DNA of 64,000 nucleotides from Chthonomonadaceae bacterium (GTDB lineage Bacteria > Armatimonadota > Chthonomonadetes > Chthonomonadales > Chthonomonadaceae), in NCBI GenBank assembly GCA_027450145.1, contig DAIDKH010000003.1, positions 1 to 64,000 of the forward strand, read 5' to 3'. The notes below the pieces were generated by a model, which had not been told where the DNA came from, did no database searches, and worked only from the letters and a program-made list of their open reading frames with translations. The translations under genes and the position numbers were made by a program. Positions 33,702-44,800 of the stretch are shown here, one piece after another (positions within the stretch are counted from its first letter, which is position 1; every line of letters begins with the position of its first letter).

Positions 33702-36700
33702 ATGGTGCAAAGCAACCGACATCACAATTCGCGTTATAGCCGCTCACAGCGCGGTCAGACGCTCATCATAGCGCTGATCGTTCTGTTCGCCCTGCTGTTT
33801 TTGGGTGGTGTGTTTGTTACTCGAATTGCGCGCAACCTTCAGCAGAGCGGGCGCACACGGCAGAGTGGCGAGGCCGCTACGCTTGCGCAGGCTGGATTGG
33901 ATTACTGTAACCGGAATCTAAATTCATCACCGCAGGGTGCAGACTGGCGCCCAACTCCTTCCACCCCAATCAACAATCAGGATCCTGATATTTACTGGCT
34001 GGTTCGCGGCTTCTCGCGCATTTCAGTACCCGGAGGGCGGGCGCTAGTGCGCGTTGCGTATGATCCATGTCCCGACAACCCCAGTGGCAGTAATCTGGTC
34101 ATCGAGTCTATTGGGCGACCCGGTGCCTTACCAAATCCACCAGGCAGCGACCCGACTGTGTTTGTCCCAACCGGTAATTCCCCGCGGCTGCGGCAGGAGT
34201 TGGTTGCCTACAAACAGATTGGTCTTACGGACTACGGACTGTACGTAACCGGAGCTACAATGCGCACCGTGCCAAATTACATCGGTACGCCTGCTATTGG
34301 GCATAACGTCGCTACTGTGCTTGGCAACCCCATGCTGGGATTTAGCACCTATAGCAACGGCGTGAGCAATTTTGGTCCCAACGGTGCTCAGGCACTCTAT
34401 GGCTTCCCCATTTACGTGAATGGAAATCTCAAATTCGGCAGCGATACCTACCTGTACGAAGGCCATCGGGGCGGCTCAACGGCCCTTACGCAGGAAAGCG
34501 TGCTGGTGAACGGCACCATCAGTCTGGATCCAAGCCGAACGACAAATTTGTACAATACAATTAACGACTCCCAATTGCCGGCTTACCTGAACGAGGAGAT
34601 TGACCAGTCACCTGTACCTCAGGTGAGCAACGTTGCCGGAGCCATTCTTCCAAGCAACGGTCAGTTTAACAGCTACGACGGACTAATTCGTGACTCCAAC
34701 GGCGGCCCGGATGTCAATGGCATCGAGCGAGCGGTGCCGCGCCTCACTCCTCCCAGTCTGGATACGCTGGATGGTAGTGGTGTGCTGAGGTACCGGGCAC
34801 TGACTCGTGACTCGGGTTCATGGTACACGAACTCTGCAGGGGCACTTCTCAACACAGGCGCTGACGGATATGGTACGGGAATTTACGTTAACAACTTTGC
34901 TGATCAACAGCGCGAAACGTCCGTGGCAGGGCTGAACGGGGCCTATTCTCTCCGGAGTGACTGGCTTAATCCTCAGGCTCATTTGGCCACCACAATCAAC
35001 GGCGTGAATTACGGCTGGGATGGACCTTACTACCGCGCCCCAGGAGTGGACATACTTCTCTTGGGTAACACCATCCAGCTGACCCGAGATGATGGCGTGC
35101 CATTTACGCTTCCGGACGGAACGCAGAGTGAGACGATCACGCTTCCGCTGTGGGATTACGCTAGAGACAATACGGTGCTCCCGAACGGTATCCATTTAAT
35201 GCCGCTGCACCATGATGGCGACAACGGAGGTGCGAACAGCCCCTTTGGTGACAAAAATTCCTACGGCGTTAATTTAGTGCTATTCGCCGAGGGGAATGTC
35301 AAAGTACATGGTGTGTACGGTGCAATTACCAACACTGCAGACACTTCGGAAAGCGCTACGGTCAGCAAGTTGGGGCGCGTTCACCTTACTATCGTCTCTG
35401 GTGGAACCGCCTATATCGACGGGAACCTGGTTAGTGGTGACGGCTACGTGAACGGTGGTGTGGTGACAATGGAGCATGCCTCTACCCTGGCAATCCTAGC
35501 CAAGGATTACGTCACCGTAAACACTACGATGTTCATGCGCCCTCAGACGCCTAATACGTGGTCATCTGAGAATGAGGATAGTAACCCGCCGTTCTACACG
35601 GAGCTGGGGCAGGGCGGCGCGTCTGCCATGGACATGGCATTTTCGTGGGGTGTAGACCCTTCGCAGAACTATAGCGTGCAGGGAAGCCGATCTCCTCTTT
35701 TCCTAATGGTTCGACAAGGCGCAGTAGGTAACGGGGTCGCGCCATACAACCTGCTCCTCAATCCTGGAGTGGCTGCACCCTATAGTAATGCCTACTACCA
35801 GTTTCCGTTTAATACCGTCCCGAGTACTGCACCTGCAGCGGGAACCTATGGGGTTGTTGGTACCGAGATGCTGGGTCTACCACTATATCCTGGGAATGCT
35901 CAGCTGCCCGGTTTGGTAACTCCCGGATACGACAATGTATTCCGCTTCCAGTTCGATAGATCTGCAGCGCTGGCAGGGCAGCAGCTCACAGATATGAAAC
36001 TGGGCGGAGCTGCAGTAGTGCCGCTGGATATTCGGATAGAGGCTACGTTGTATGCCCAGAACCGGTCGTTCTTCGTAATACCGGGATACTCCTTCAATCC
36101 AAACAAGGCAGATAGCCGAGCGGAGTATCAGTTGCGTGGGGATATTCGCATCTCGTACAACGGCGCAGATGTGCGTGATGTTAGCAATCCGCAGCCGTCG
36201 CCAGATCGAGAAGCCAAGGACGTGTTCCCATTTTATGGCGAGCCGACGGATATTCGCATCACGATGTTCGGTTCCATTGCTGAAAACTACACAGCCTCGG
36301 CTGGGGATCAGGCTGCCTGGCTTGCCAGGTGGGGCTACATTCCGGCCTACTATGGATCGACCGAGTACTACACGAACACCGCCGCTCGGGTACAGGTTCC
36401 CGATATGCATCTTATGAATCAGGATCCGACGTCGTTGGTCGCAGGTGAGGATACAACGCTTAATTACCGTACGCCTCTAGAAACTCAGGCCGCCGGCACG
36501 CCAGCCATTGATCAGGACATTCCAATAACTAACGGACTACGCTACGAGTATAACCCAATCCTTGCGATGCCATATTACGACCCAACCGATGTGACATTGA
36601 TCCCACTTGCCAACCACCTTACTAGACAGCAGCGTGCTATCCGTTCGCGGTCTTACCAGATCACGGTACCGGGAGGCGGCGCCTACACGATTGAGCAAGT

Positions 36701-36803
36701 ACTCCCGGCCATTCCAGATCTGCCAGTTTGCCCAAACACGCTCTACTCTGGCCAGGGTACCGTTCCGGTTGGCAGTCTGCCAGATGACAGTGACCAGCTA
36801 TGA
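33702..36803 (+). CDS. giant PilX-like minor pilin component
   Basis: 1033 residues from ATG at 33702; GTG at 33636, three bases after the previous stop, is an alternative that adds 22 residues. The N-terminus SQRGQTLIIALIVLFALLFLGGVFVTRIARNLQQS is PilX-like: a hydrophobic helix with no Glu5 and a poor peptidase site. Then GEAATLAQAGLDYCNRNL, and about 950 residues of beta-rich, Asn/Gly/Thr-rich sequence with a stretch resembling autotransporter passenger repeats (VNLVLFAEGNVKVHGVYGAI). Its stop overlaps the next start by ATGA. It holds the PilX position in the minor-pilin order. Confidence 0.75.
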   Translation: MVQSNRHHNSRYSRSQRGQTLIIALIVLFALLFLGGVFVTRIARNLQQSGRTRQSGEAATLAQAGLDYCNRNLNSSPQGADWRPTPSTPINNQDPDIYWLVRGFSRISVPGGRALVRVAYDPCPDNPSGSNLVIESIGRPGALPNPPGSDPTVFVPTGNSPRLRQELVAYKQIGLTDYGLYVTGATMRTVPNYIGTPAIGHNVATVLGNPMLGFSTYSNGVSNFGPNGAQALYGFPIYVNGNLKFGSDTYLYEGHRGGSTALTQESVLVNGTISLDPSRTTNLYNTINDSQLPAYLNEEIDQSPVPQVSNVAGAILPSNGQFNSYDGLIRDSNGGPDVNGIERAVPRLTPPSLDTLDGSGVLRYRALTRDSGSWYTNSAGALLNTGADGYGTGIYVNNFADQQRETSVAGLNGAYSLRSDWLNPQAHLATTINGVNYGWDGPYYRAPGVDILLLGNTIQLTRDDGVPFTLPDGTQSETITLPLWDYARDNTVLPNGIHLMPLHHDGDNGGANSPFGDKNSYGVNLVLFAEGNVKVHGVYGAITNTADTSESATVSKLGRVHLTIVSGGTAYIDGNLVSGDGYVNGGVVTMEHASTLAILAKDYVTVNTTMFMRPQTPNTWSSENEDSNPPFYTELGQGGASAMDMAFSWGVDPSQNYSVQGSRSPLFLMVRQGAVGNGVAPYNLLLNPGVAAPYSNAYYQFPFNTVPSTAPAAGTYGVVGTEMLGLPLYPGNAQLPGLVTPGYDNVFRFQFDRSAALAGQQLTDMKLGGAAVVPLDIRIEATLYAQNRSFFVIPGYSFNPNKADSRAEYQLRGDIRISYNGADVRDVSNPQPSPDREAKDVFPFYGEPTDIRITMFGSIAENYTASAGDQAAWLARWGYIPAYYGSTEYYTNTAARVQVPDMHLMNQDPTSLVAGEDTTLNYRTPLETQAAGTPAIDQDIPITNGLRYEYNPILAMPYYDPTDVTLIPLANHLTRQQRAIRSRSYQITVPGGGAYTIEQVLPAIPDLPVCPNTLYSGQGTVPVGSLPDDSDQL

Positions 36804-39800
36804 TAAGAGAATCAGCGGGAATGAAACCTATGAAACGCAGCTTAAATCTGTTAGCAGTAATGGCGGCGGCCACTGCCCTATCGTCTAGTGCAGCACTGGC
36901 AAGCAACATTAGCTTTAACAGCAGTACCCGCACGATCAATGCGTGCGTGCTTGTCAGCAGTGCCTCTGAGGCGAACAACAACGGTGTCGTATACCCCGTA
37001 GATCCGGCCCCCTACCTGTTCTATGCAGTGAGTAATTTTAAAAACTACACGCCCGCTGGCTGGAATATCCAGAATCCTCTGGCGCCTCCGGTTATAAATG
37101 CAGCAATTTACCAATCGTGGAAGGAGCGTACAAACGGAACAAACGATCCTGCGTTTAATGTGGGTACACCCCAGTATGCACAGTTTCAGATTGGCCAGCC
37201 TGTAGACAAGTCGATGGGGGCGTACTGGGAAGAGAACCTAGACACGATGACCCAGGCGGATCTGGATCGGTATAACATTGTCTACATGCCGCTCTCGGGC
37301 CAGCGCTACGTGGGAACAACTCCAGTGGGTCTGATATTCACGGAGGCAGAAAAGGAAAAACTGCGGGAATATGTGGATCAGGGCGGAACTCTCATTCTCG
37401 AGAGTGTCTATGGCTACAATCCAAAAAACTACGGGTCAGACATCAACTTTTTCATTCCGCTGGTCAACCAGGATTTAACCGCTTATGGTCCAAATTATTC
37501 TGACCCCAATCCGAATGCCAATCTGCTAAACTGGCCGCTCAAAATTTCCTACCAGGATATACTGGGCATATTTGCATTTTACTTTGTACCAACAAGTTCG
37601 GTCTTCTCATCCCCCGGAATGACGGGCCTGACTCCAGCCTTTTTCAAGCCTATTGTTACGGCACCGCCAGAGGTGGTTCTTGCCCAAGGCAATTATGGTG
37701 CCGGCCAGATCATCTACTCGTTTGCTCTGCTGCAGTATGTATCTGGCCAACTAGCGCCATCCAGCAACTACATGGGTGTGCAGGGGTTCCGGAATACTGG
37801 AGCAGTTAGTGGATCAGAGTTTAATTCCCAGCAGAGTGGAAATTTGAAGATCGCTGTCAATGTTGTAGGCGCTGCAGGCGGTGTTGCCCATGAAAGCGAT
37901 GCTACACCCCAGCGGATGCCCTCTGCTATTGCGAGCAGCTGGAGTGCAGTGCCATCCAACGCAAATAATATAGGCGGTGGTTCATCGATTATAGACGGGT
38001 TGGGTTTTACCGTTGACGGTAACAATCTCCTTCACTGCTACGATCTAACACCAGGCACTAGCCTGGGAGGGTTTGGCAGCGTTAACGGAGTGGACAACGG
38101 CCTGCAGGACTATAGTGTAGGAACTCCATACGACGAGATCTGGAACCTTACACTGCCAGGCTCCGGCAGGTATGGTGCGCCGCGAACGATTTCGAATGGC
38201 CAGGGGATATACTGCGCGGTCACTTCGTCCACCGGGAACACCGTAGTGACGAAGGGCGTTACTTATGCCGCCAATGGCGCCGCAAACGCCTCTTCATCTG
38301 TGGTATTTTCGGTGGCTGGTTCAGCCGGGCCTGATAGCGCGATTGATCCCACCACCGGTGGCCCGCTGCCAACGCTCGGAACGGGGTACGCAGGCGGATT
38401 TCTGTTCGCGCCGGTCTATACCGGTAATGGTTGGCAGATTGAAGCCGTCGATTTCGCCAATAGTGTGGCAAACGGGGCGGTGGTGCCGGCTTTCGGCACC
38501 GGCGAGTCGTCCGTTGTGCCGCCTACCAGTGTTTCGTCTACCGGGCTTGGCCCGCTATGCGGACCCGTGACGGCAGGCTTTGTAACAGACTCCGCAACCG
38601 GTGCGCAAGATCTGGTGGCATATGCGCCGCTTCAGGGTGTGAGTGCAGGTGCGCCGGGTGGTTTTGCAGGTGCCTGGTTTGAGACGCGGGGGGAACCGCT
38701 TGAGGCAAACGGTACAGATCCAAACAACAACTACCTCATATATCAGCCCAAAGGCGATCGCGCACTTATACCGTGGTTCGATACAGCCAACGGAAATGCA
38801 TCGCTATTGCCTGTTATCTATGTCTCTGTTGTGGACGCTGCCGGTAACCTTGTAAGTATGAACGTTTACCAGGCGAATAATGCGAATGTCAACCTGCTTT
38901 GGGGACAACATAAGCCGATCGACTTTCCATCCAACGAGCCCATTACGCCTGGCCAGAACTTCATGGAAATCGAAATTAATCCGGCTGCGATGCCAGCCTT
39001 GCCTACTGGCGAGAGTTACGTGGTGTCCGCTGATTATGCTCTTGACTGGCCGGGTGATCCTATCAACGGCACGAGTCTAGTGCCGTCGGATTTAGCAAGA
39101 ATTACCAGCCGCGGGTTTAGCCTCTATAATCCATCTGCGTCACCGGGAGCAAATTACCTCGCGGGCGGTCTCGCTATGGACCCAACCGGATCGCTGTTGT
39201 TCACCGTTCATCCCACTGGTGTCCTCGATAATTCTGGAGGAAATGCATCCCGACTTCCCGATCGTGTGTACAGCGTCACTGATCAGTTCTCCGGGACTAC
39301 TCAGGGCGGGATTACTGCCGCTGGCACGACAGTGAACTGGATGTGGAGTCCTACCACCGCAGAAGTGTTTGATGGAAATCAGATTAAGTCACGGCTGACC
39401 TACACTGCGAGCAACGGGACCGTCTATCCTATTTCAGGGTTCCAGGTAATAGGCAAACCTGCGGTCTTTAATGGTACGGTTTATGTCGTCGGTACTGGCT
39501 ATATTGAAGGCGCGGGGCAGAGCAATTCCACAGTTCCTGCGACAATGGTGCTGGCGCTTTCAAGCACAATCAATCCTGTGGTTACGCTCAACCCTGCTAT
39601 TGAACTGTCGACCGCTGCTGGTGCGGCCCAGGCGCCAATATCAGTTCAACAACCTGACTTGGAGCGTTCATCTCAGGGCAGCCCTGCCTATAACACGCTC
39701 ACTCCTAATCGTGACTACGTGCTTAATAAGCAGGTGGATAATACCGGCGCAACCTATGCCACTGCGATTGTTTTCAGGTCATTGCAGCCTGTAGGCAACC

Positions 39801-41728
39801 GAGATACGTTCAATGCCGCTATGCCACTTTTTATTTCGAACGGAACCACCGGTCAGCGTACAGAGATCACTGGCACTTCTGGTTACGGTCCGCTTGATAA
39901 CCTTCAGTGGGCGGTTGCTTATCCTGAGGCACCGGTAGTGGGGGACATTGCCTCGATCCAGGGTGAGGAGAACATCGCTCATTTCGCCCCGCCGAGTTCT
40001 GGTATTACCGCATCGACCTCGGGTCTGTTCTACGGCACACAAGCGGGTACCATTGTTCAGGTCAATCTTACCAGTGCATCAGGGATTAAAGCTCCAGGTG
40101 CTGCGGATGTTGCCACAGCGCAGGTGAGTGGAACACTAACCAATGCAGCAGGCACCCCAGTGTCCCAATCAATTATCTATGCGCCGGCCGCAGCCCAAGG
40201 CAATCTGCTGGTTTCGACACCTGAAGGAGCAGCCGACCTAAATAGCCGGTCGACCGTAATAATGGACAATGACCGCCTCCTTTCGGTGGATGCCGGTGGT
40301 AATGTGGAGTGGATGATAGACAGTTCTTCGCTGAACGTACAGGTGAGGAATCCGTTCGACTCAACGCCATCTGCACAGACCAACGTACCGTTTTCCGGGG
40401 CGTCTGCAGTACATCTTATTAGTGCCGGGCAGTATATTGCTGCCGATACGAACAATAATAGAATTGTCTGGTTTGACTCGGCGGGTAATGTATTACAGAA
40501 CATAAGTGAAGTCCGTAATGACCTCATGGTTCTGCCTCAGGGACAGTCGTTAGCACTCAGTGGACCCACTGATGTACAGTTCTACTCGGAAACGTCCAGC
40601 AACACGACCGTCAGCTACACCAACCCCGTTACTGGTGTGACCTATTCCTATACTGGGCCTCTAACGCTCTACCACTACGTCATTGCCGACAGTGGAAATT
40701 ATCGCGCAATGGAGGTAGTCGATGGGTTGAATCCGATCAGCGGGGCGTTCGTCCAGTTGAAGCCTACAAGTGGCAGCTACACGCCGATTGTACTCTACCA
40801 CCAGGTCGTATTCTCGACTGCGTCGCTAGCCACACAGGGCCAACACTGGCGCTACCGGACCATTCAACAGTTTTTTGACCCGTTGAGCGGTGTTGAGTCC
40901 CTGGTGGCAGCGATCAGCAACGTTACCCCGGCCTCATACCAGGGGCTCGCCGGGTTGGGTACGACAGGCGCGGATGTACAGGGCTCTGATGGTGGGGCAG
41001 TACTATTCCTGGCTCGAACGGGTGCGCAGCAGGCTAAGATCATTCAAATTGCAACGAGCATCAACGTGCCCAATGGCGCAGGTGGATTTATTCAACAGCC
41101 CATTCAGAAGCCGACCTTCTTTAAGCAGTTCTTCCTGCAGGTGAATGGGGCGCCGCAGATCCGTTATTTGCTATGCGACGCGAATGGTTGTTATGAACTG
41201 CAGGCAGATCCTAGCGGAAAGGCCCTTGATGTTGACTGGATGCTTTCTTCCAGCAACTACCAGTATCTCACCGGACGACCGCTAGATGCACTTTCCATTC
41301 AGCGCATTCCGTCTACCGACATATATACGGATGCATCCGGTACGCACCTTGCGCCGCACTATTTAATCACGAACGGCTACCACGGGAATGATGGCGCAGT
41401 GGAGTGGTTCAACACGATGTTCGGAGCGGCTCCGCCTAATGTTGCGGACGGTTACATTCACGGTGAAGTTTTTGAGATCAAATCGACGCCCTACTATACT
41501 GGCGGATACCAGCAAGCTGTAAACGTCCTTTACACTCAGAATGGTCTGGGAGAGATGGTTCAAAACCCGAACGGAGCGATTGTTCAACTTATTCCGAATG
41601 AGCAGCTGCTTCAGACGGATACCGCAGGGAATGTGATAAAGGCGCCGATTCGCAGGGCGTTGGGCACTGCCGGAAGCGGGGTAGACACTACAACATTGTC
41701 CGGGCCTACTTTTAGTTTGCGTCCATAA
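36800..41728 (+). CDS. giant exported protein 1 at the PilY1 position
   Basis: 1642 residues with a Sec signal peptide (LNLLAVMAAATALSSSAALA, cleavage near residue 34). The ATG at 36800 overlaps the PilX-like stop; ATGs at 36821 or 36830 are alternatives. Residues about 135-215 (DRYNIVYMPLSG... EAEKEKLREYVDQGGTLILES) look like the alpha/beta unit of DUF4159/GATase-like domains. Later parts have beta-propeller or NHL-like strands (FYGTQAGTIVQVNL; YIAADTNNNRIVWFDSAGNVLQ; YVIADSGNYRAMEVVDG). No known full-length family is recognised. Position suggests a pilus-tip or priming protein like PilY1. Confidence 0.7.
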   Translation: MIRESAGMKPMKRSLNLLAVMAAATALSSSAALASNISFNSSTRTINACVLVSSASEANNNGVVYPVDPAPYLFYAVSNFKNYTPAGWNIQNPLAPPVINAAIYQSWKERTNGTNDPAFNVGTPQYAQFQIGQPVDKSMGAYWEENLDTMTQADLDRYNIVYMPLSGQRYVGTTPVGLIFTEAEKEKLREYVDQGGTLILESVYGYNPKNYGSDINFFIPLVNQDLTAYGPNYSDPNPNANLLNWPLKISYQDILGIFAFYFVPTSSVFSSPGMTGLTPAFFKPIVTAPPEVVLAQGNYGAGQIIYSFALLQYVSGQLAPSSNYMGVQGFRNTGAVSGSEFNSQQSGNLKIAVNVVGAAGGVAHESDATPQRMPSAIASSWSAVPSNANNIGGGSSIIDGLGFTVDGNNLLHCYDLTPGTSLGGFGSVNGVDNGLQDYSVGTPYDEIWNLTLPGSGRYGAPRTISNGQGIYCAVTSSTGNTVVTKGVTYAANGAANASSSVVFSVAGSAGPDSAIDPTTGGPLPTLGTGYAGGFLFAPVYTGNGWQIEAVDFANSVANGAVVPAFGTGESSVVPPTSVSSTGLGPLCGPVTAGFVTDSATGAQDLVAYAPLQGVSAGAPGGFAGAWFETRGEPLEANGTDPNNNYLIYQPKGDRALIPWFDTANGNASLLPVIYVSVVDAAGNLVSMNVYQANNANVNLLWGQHKPIDFPSNEPITPGQNFMEIEINPAAMPALPTGESYVVSADYALDWPGDPINGTSLVPSDLARITSRGFSLYNPSASPGANYLAGGLAMDPTGSLLFTVHPTGVLDNSGGNASRLPDRVYSVTDQFSGTTQGGITAAGTTVNWMWSPTTAEVFDGNQIKSRLTYTASNGTVYPISGFQVIGKPAVFNGTVYVVGTGYIEGAGQSNSTVPATMVLALSSTINPVVTLNPAIELSTAAGAAQAPISVQQPDLERSSQGSPAYNTLTPNRDYVLNKQVDNTGATYATAIVFRSLQPVGNRDTFNAAMPLFISNGTTGQRTEITGTSGYGPLDNLQWAVAYPEAPVVGDIASIQGEENIAHFAPPSSGITASTSGLFYGTQAGTIVQVNLTSASGIKAPGAADVATAQVSGTLTNAAGTPVSQSIIYAPAAAQGNLLVSTPEGAADLNSRSTVIMDNDRLLSVDAGGNVEWMIDSSSLNVQVRNPFDSTPSAQTNVPFSGASAVHLISAGQYIAADTNNNRIVWFDSAGNVLQNISEVRNDLMVLPQGQSLALSGPTDVQFYSETSSNTTVSYTNPVTGVTYSYTGPLTLYHYVIADSGNYRAMEVVDGLNPISGAFVQLKPTSGSYTPIVLYHQVVFSTASLATQGQHWRYRTIQQFFDPLSGVESLVAAISNVTPASYQGLAGLGTTGADVQGSDGGAVLFLARTGAQQAKIIQIATSINVPNGAGGFIQQPIQKPTFFKQFFLQVNGAPQIRYLLCDANGCYELQADPSGKALDVDWMLSSSNYQYLTGRPLDALSIQRIPSTDIYTDASGTHLAPHYLITNGYHGNDGAVEWFNTMFGAAPPNVADGYIHGEVFEIKSTPYYTGGYQQAVNVLYTQNGLGEMVQNPNGAIVQLIPNEQLLQTDTAGNVIKAPIRRALGTAGSGVDTTTLSGPTFSLRP

Positions 41729-41806
41729 GCTGCGGAGGCAAGGTCCGTCATAGAAACAGGACTAACCCAGGTGGGTACGTCCACGTGAGATAGAGGAAGA
41801 GACTCC

Positions 41807-44800
41807 ATGAGGCAATCGGCATTGTTTGCCATAAAAAATGCGGCCATCTGTGTGTTGTTGCTCGTCATTGCCGGCGCAGGTGCCCGCGCACAGTACGCCT
41901 ACACTGGTGACGACTGGACACTGGATCGCGGCTCAGCGACAGTGGATACGCTAAATAATGGTCTCGCTCTGCGCCAAGGCTATAACGCCTTTACAGATAG
42001 CGCTAATAATCCGCTTCACGCGGTGCGGCGCTGGGTATGGCCTGCTACTGCAGATATCGCGGCACAGACCGGTAGTGTTGGCGGTAACTATTCACTCACA
42101 ACCGACAACTACAATCCGAATGACTTGCCGGCTAACAAGGTTGTGGAGAGCAACGGTCAGCAAGCAACAGATGCCATCGCAGTTTGGAATGGCAATATCT
42201 TTGGTATACCAGTTCCTGCCAATCGTGTGCCATATGGCGGCTTTAGCTACATTACTGATCCTACCAACGCAAACTCCTTTGACTACGGCGTAGCAGTACC
42301 AGTACTTCAGAATATTGAAGACGGAAATGGCAACGCGGTAAGTTCTACCACTCTAGAGGCTCTGCCTTATGTGTCGTCCGACATCTATTCCAATGTGCAA
42401 AAGGCGCTCATTGCAGATGACAATAACACGGCAGAGTGGTCGATGGGTACTCCCACGCTCCCGACACTTGCAGCCAACCAGTATGTGAAGGTTCAGTACG
42501 AGGTACAGGTGTGGTCACCGGGGGATGGTACTGTCACGCAGGTGAATGGCGCCAACGTGGTTCATCCCAATATTCAGCATGCTTTTGTGCGGGTGAGTTG
42601 GAACAACACTGTCGCAGGTGGGACGCTTAACTACGGCACGGGTGTTGCTGGTACGGGCGGCATTAACGATCCAGAGTACAGCCGCATATTCATGTTGAAT
42701 CTTAGCGGTGGGCCTGGATGGAGAACTGTGGGCGCTTATGCCAGTGGTAACCAGACGGCCGCAGTGCAGCCCGCACTTTTCCCGTATCTAAGCAGTGCGC
42801 CGGCCAGTCAAGTCGTTGTCTCGCTCTACCGCCTGACGCCGGATAACCCGAACGATACGACAATCTACACCAATCCACCGCTGGTAACCGCGGATGCGGT
42901 GCGGTTTGTACCCGTGAGCGTTCAGCTTTACACTAACGGTGTTACGCCAGTACCGGATACGACGAATATGGGGCCAATCTCGGCGATTGGCCGCATTCTT
43001 GCCCCGGTTGTCTCCAGCAAGAATATCGCGACGGGCAACGGTGTGGACGCGGGCGATCCGATGGCCGGTCAGGATCTCTGGTATGCAGCGCGCGAGGAGA
43101 CAATTCCCACCACCACGACGACGATCGTGGACCCCACGCAAACCAATCTCACGGCCAACAATGATCCATTTGCCTCGCAAACAGCCCCGGTCTTCTACTG
43201 CCTCACGAACGTAGATGAAGCAGTAACCGCGGGTACAACGATCACCAATGTTCCATCAATCGACCGCGTGCGGTGGAGATACGTCGCTACGCCCGATGAG
43301 GGTACTGGCACCTGCATCGCATCGCCTCTGCTCGCGAACGTCAGATGCCGCGACGGTGTAGTTCGCCCCATGGTCTATTTCGTTACGACAAACGCAAGTG
43401 GGTCGCTAGGCCACATCTATGCCCTTGACCCGCTGGGCAACAATCCGTTTGATAATTTTAACGGCAACGGAGTAGTAGATCCAGGTGATCTTTCTACTCG
43501 GACGACTAATGCCTATTGGGTCTACCCTTCGGTGCGCTGGATTACAAACTCGTCGGGTGGAATTACGACAACCGTCAATGGAACTAACGCTCCACCAAAC
43601 GCCCCCGCTGGTTGGGATGATCCAAACTATACGGTACCACTCAACCTGGGAGGTTACTCGCGCACCGGATATCCCGCTGCAGCCTACGGTGCAGACCAGG
43701 CAATTCCGTACTACGACGGCGACATTGTCACAAACACGGCAGCCAATGCGGCTACCACGCCGTTTGTAACGCGGACCGACACGCAGATAACACTGGGCGG
43801 TATGGCATGGGCGCCATTGATTGTGAACGATCCCAGTAATCCTACAGGCGCACAGGAACTGATCGTCGGTTCGCAAGCGGTTACCAGCTCTAACACTCTT
43901 CAGGGCCGCCTCTGGGCATTTGATGCCGGTGGCCGCGGAGATTTCGGTACAATCAGTGTAACGGAAGTTGACAATAACGTTACGCCTATCACCACGACCA
44001 CTGCGACAGTACCAACACCAGGAACTACGCAGAGGCTGTGGACTTGGCCGCATTTTGGAGCTGACGCATTTCATCGTGTAAATGCTGATACCGCGGGTGG
44101 CTACACTCAAACGTTCAACATACTGGACGAGACACCATTAGGGCTTATATCAGGTTCGCCGACGTTCGATCCCAATTATCCTGGTACAGAACAACCGGTG
44201 ATGTTTGGCACCTCGGACGGTCGAGTCTACGCTGTGCTGCCCTATCACGACTCCTTCCAGAGTATCAATGCGAACAATCAGGCAGTCTACGACAATAGCA
44301 TTCGTGAGTATTGGACATATCCTAACATCTCAGTCGCGGGGCTGGGTGCGGGTATATCGTCGCTGGCGACTTTCGTAAGCAGTAAAACATCCGCGCGCTA
44401 CCTGGTCTTTACCAGTGATCTGCCGGACGGCAGCGGTGGCCGTGTTTACGAGATTCCTGAGGCAACTGTTACTGGCGCGCTAGGCAGCCAGACCCCCGCA
44501 GGTGCTACGTTGACATGGGTTTATCCGCCCGCCACCAATCCACCTGCCGCCGATCCAAATAATCCGAACGCAACCGCGCCCTTGGCGCCAGGTTTCGGTC
44601 CCTCAGCTCCTGTCGTTGTCAATTCTGGAACTGTCAATCTACTGTCGGCAAACCTGATTCCGTACGACATGGTCTATGCGGTGCAAAATGATGGTACCGT
44701 GGATGCGATTGAAGCGGATCCTAACGGGGACGGTAACGGCACAACGCCGCTTCTCTACTCCACTAGTCCTGCTTTCACGAACACGACCACCTGCACGCCA

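Noticed and set aside
33636-33780. PilX-like protein as a standard class III prepilin
   Set aside because: The junction is RGQTLIIALI without Glu5 and without a proper peptidase site; it is PilX-like only by position and general N-terminal form.
43406-44110. 234-codon minus-strand open frame inside the giant protein 2 gene
   Set aside because: Lies wholly within a much longer plus-strand gene with signal peptide and repeats; composition is Arg/Cys/Val-rich as expected of an antisense shadow, and there is no ribosome site.
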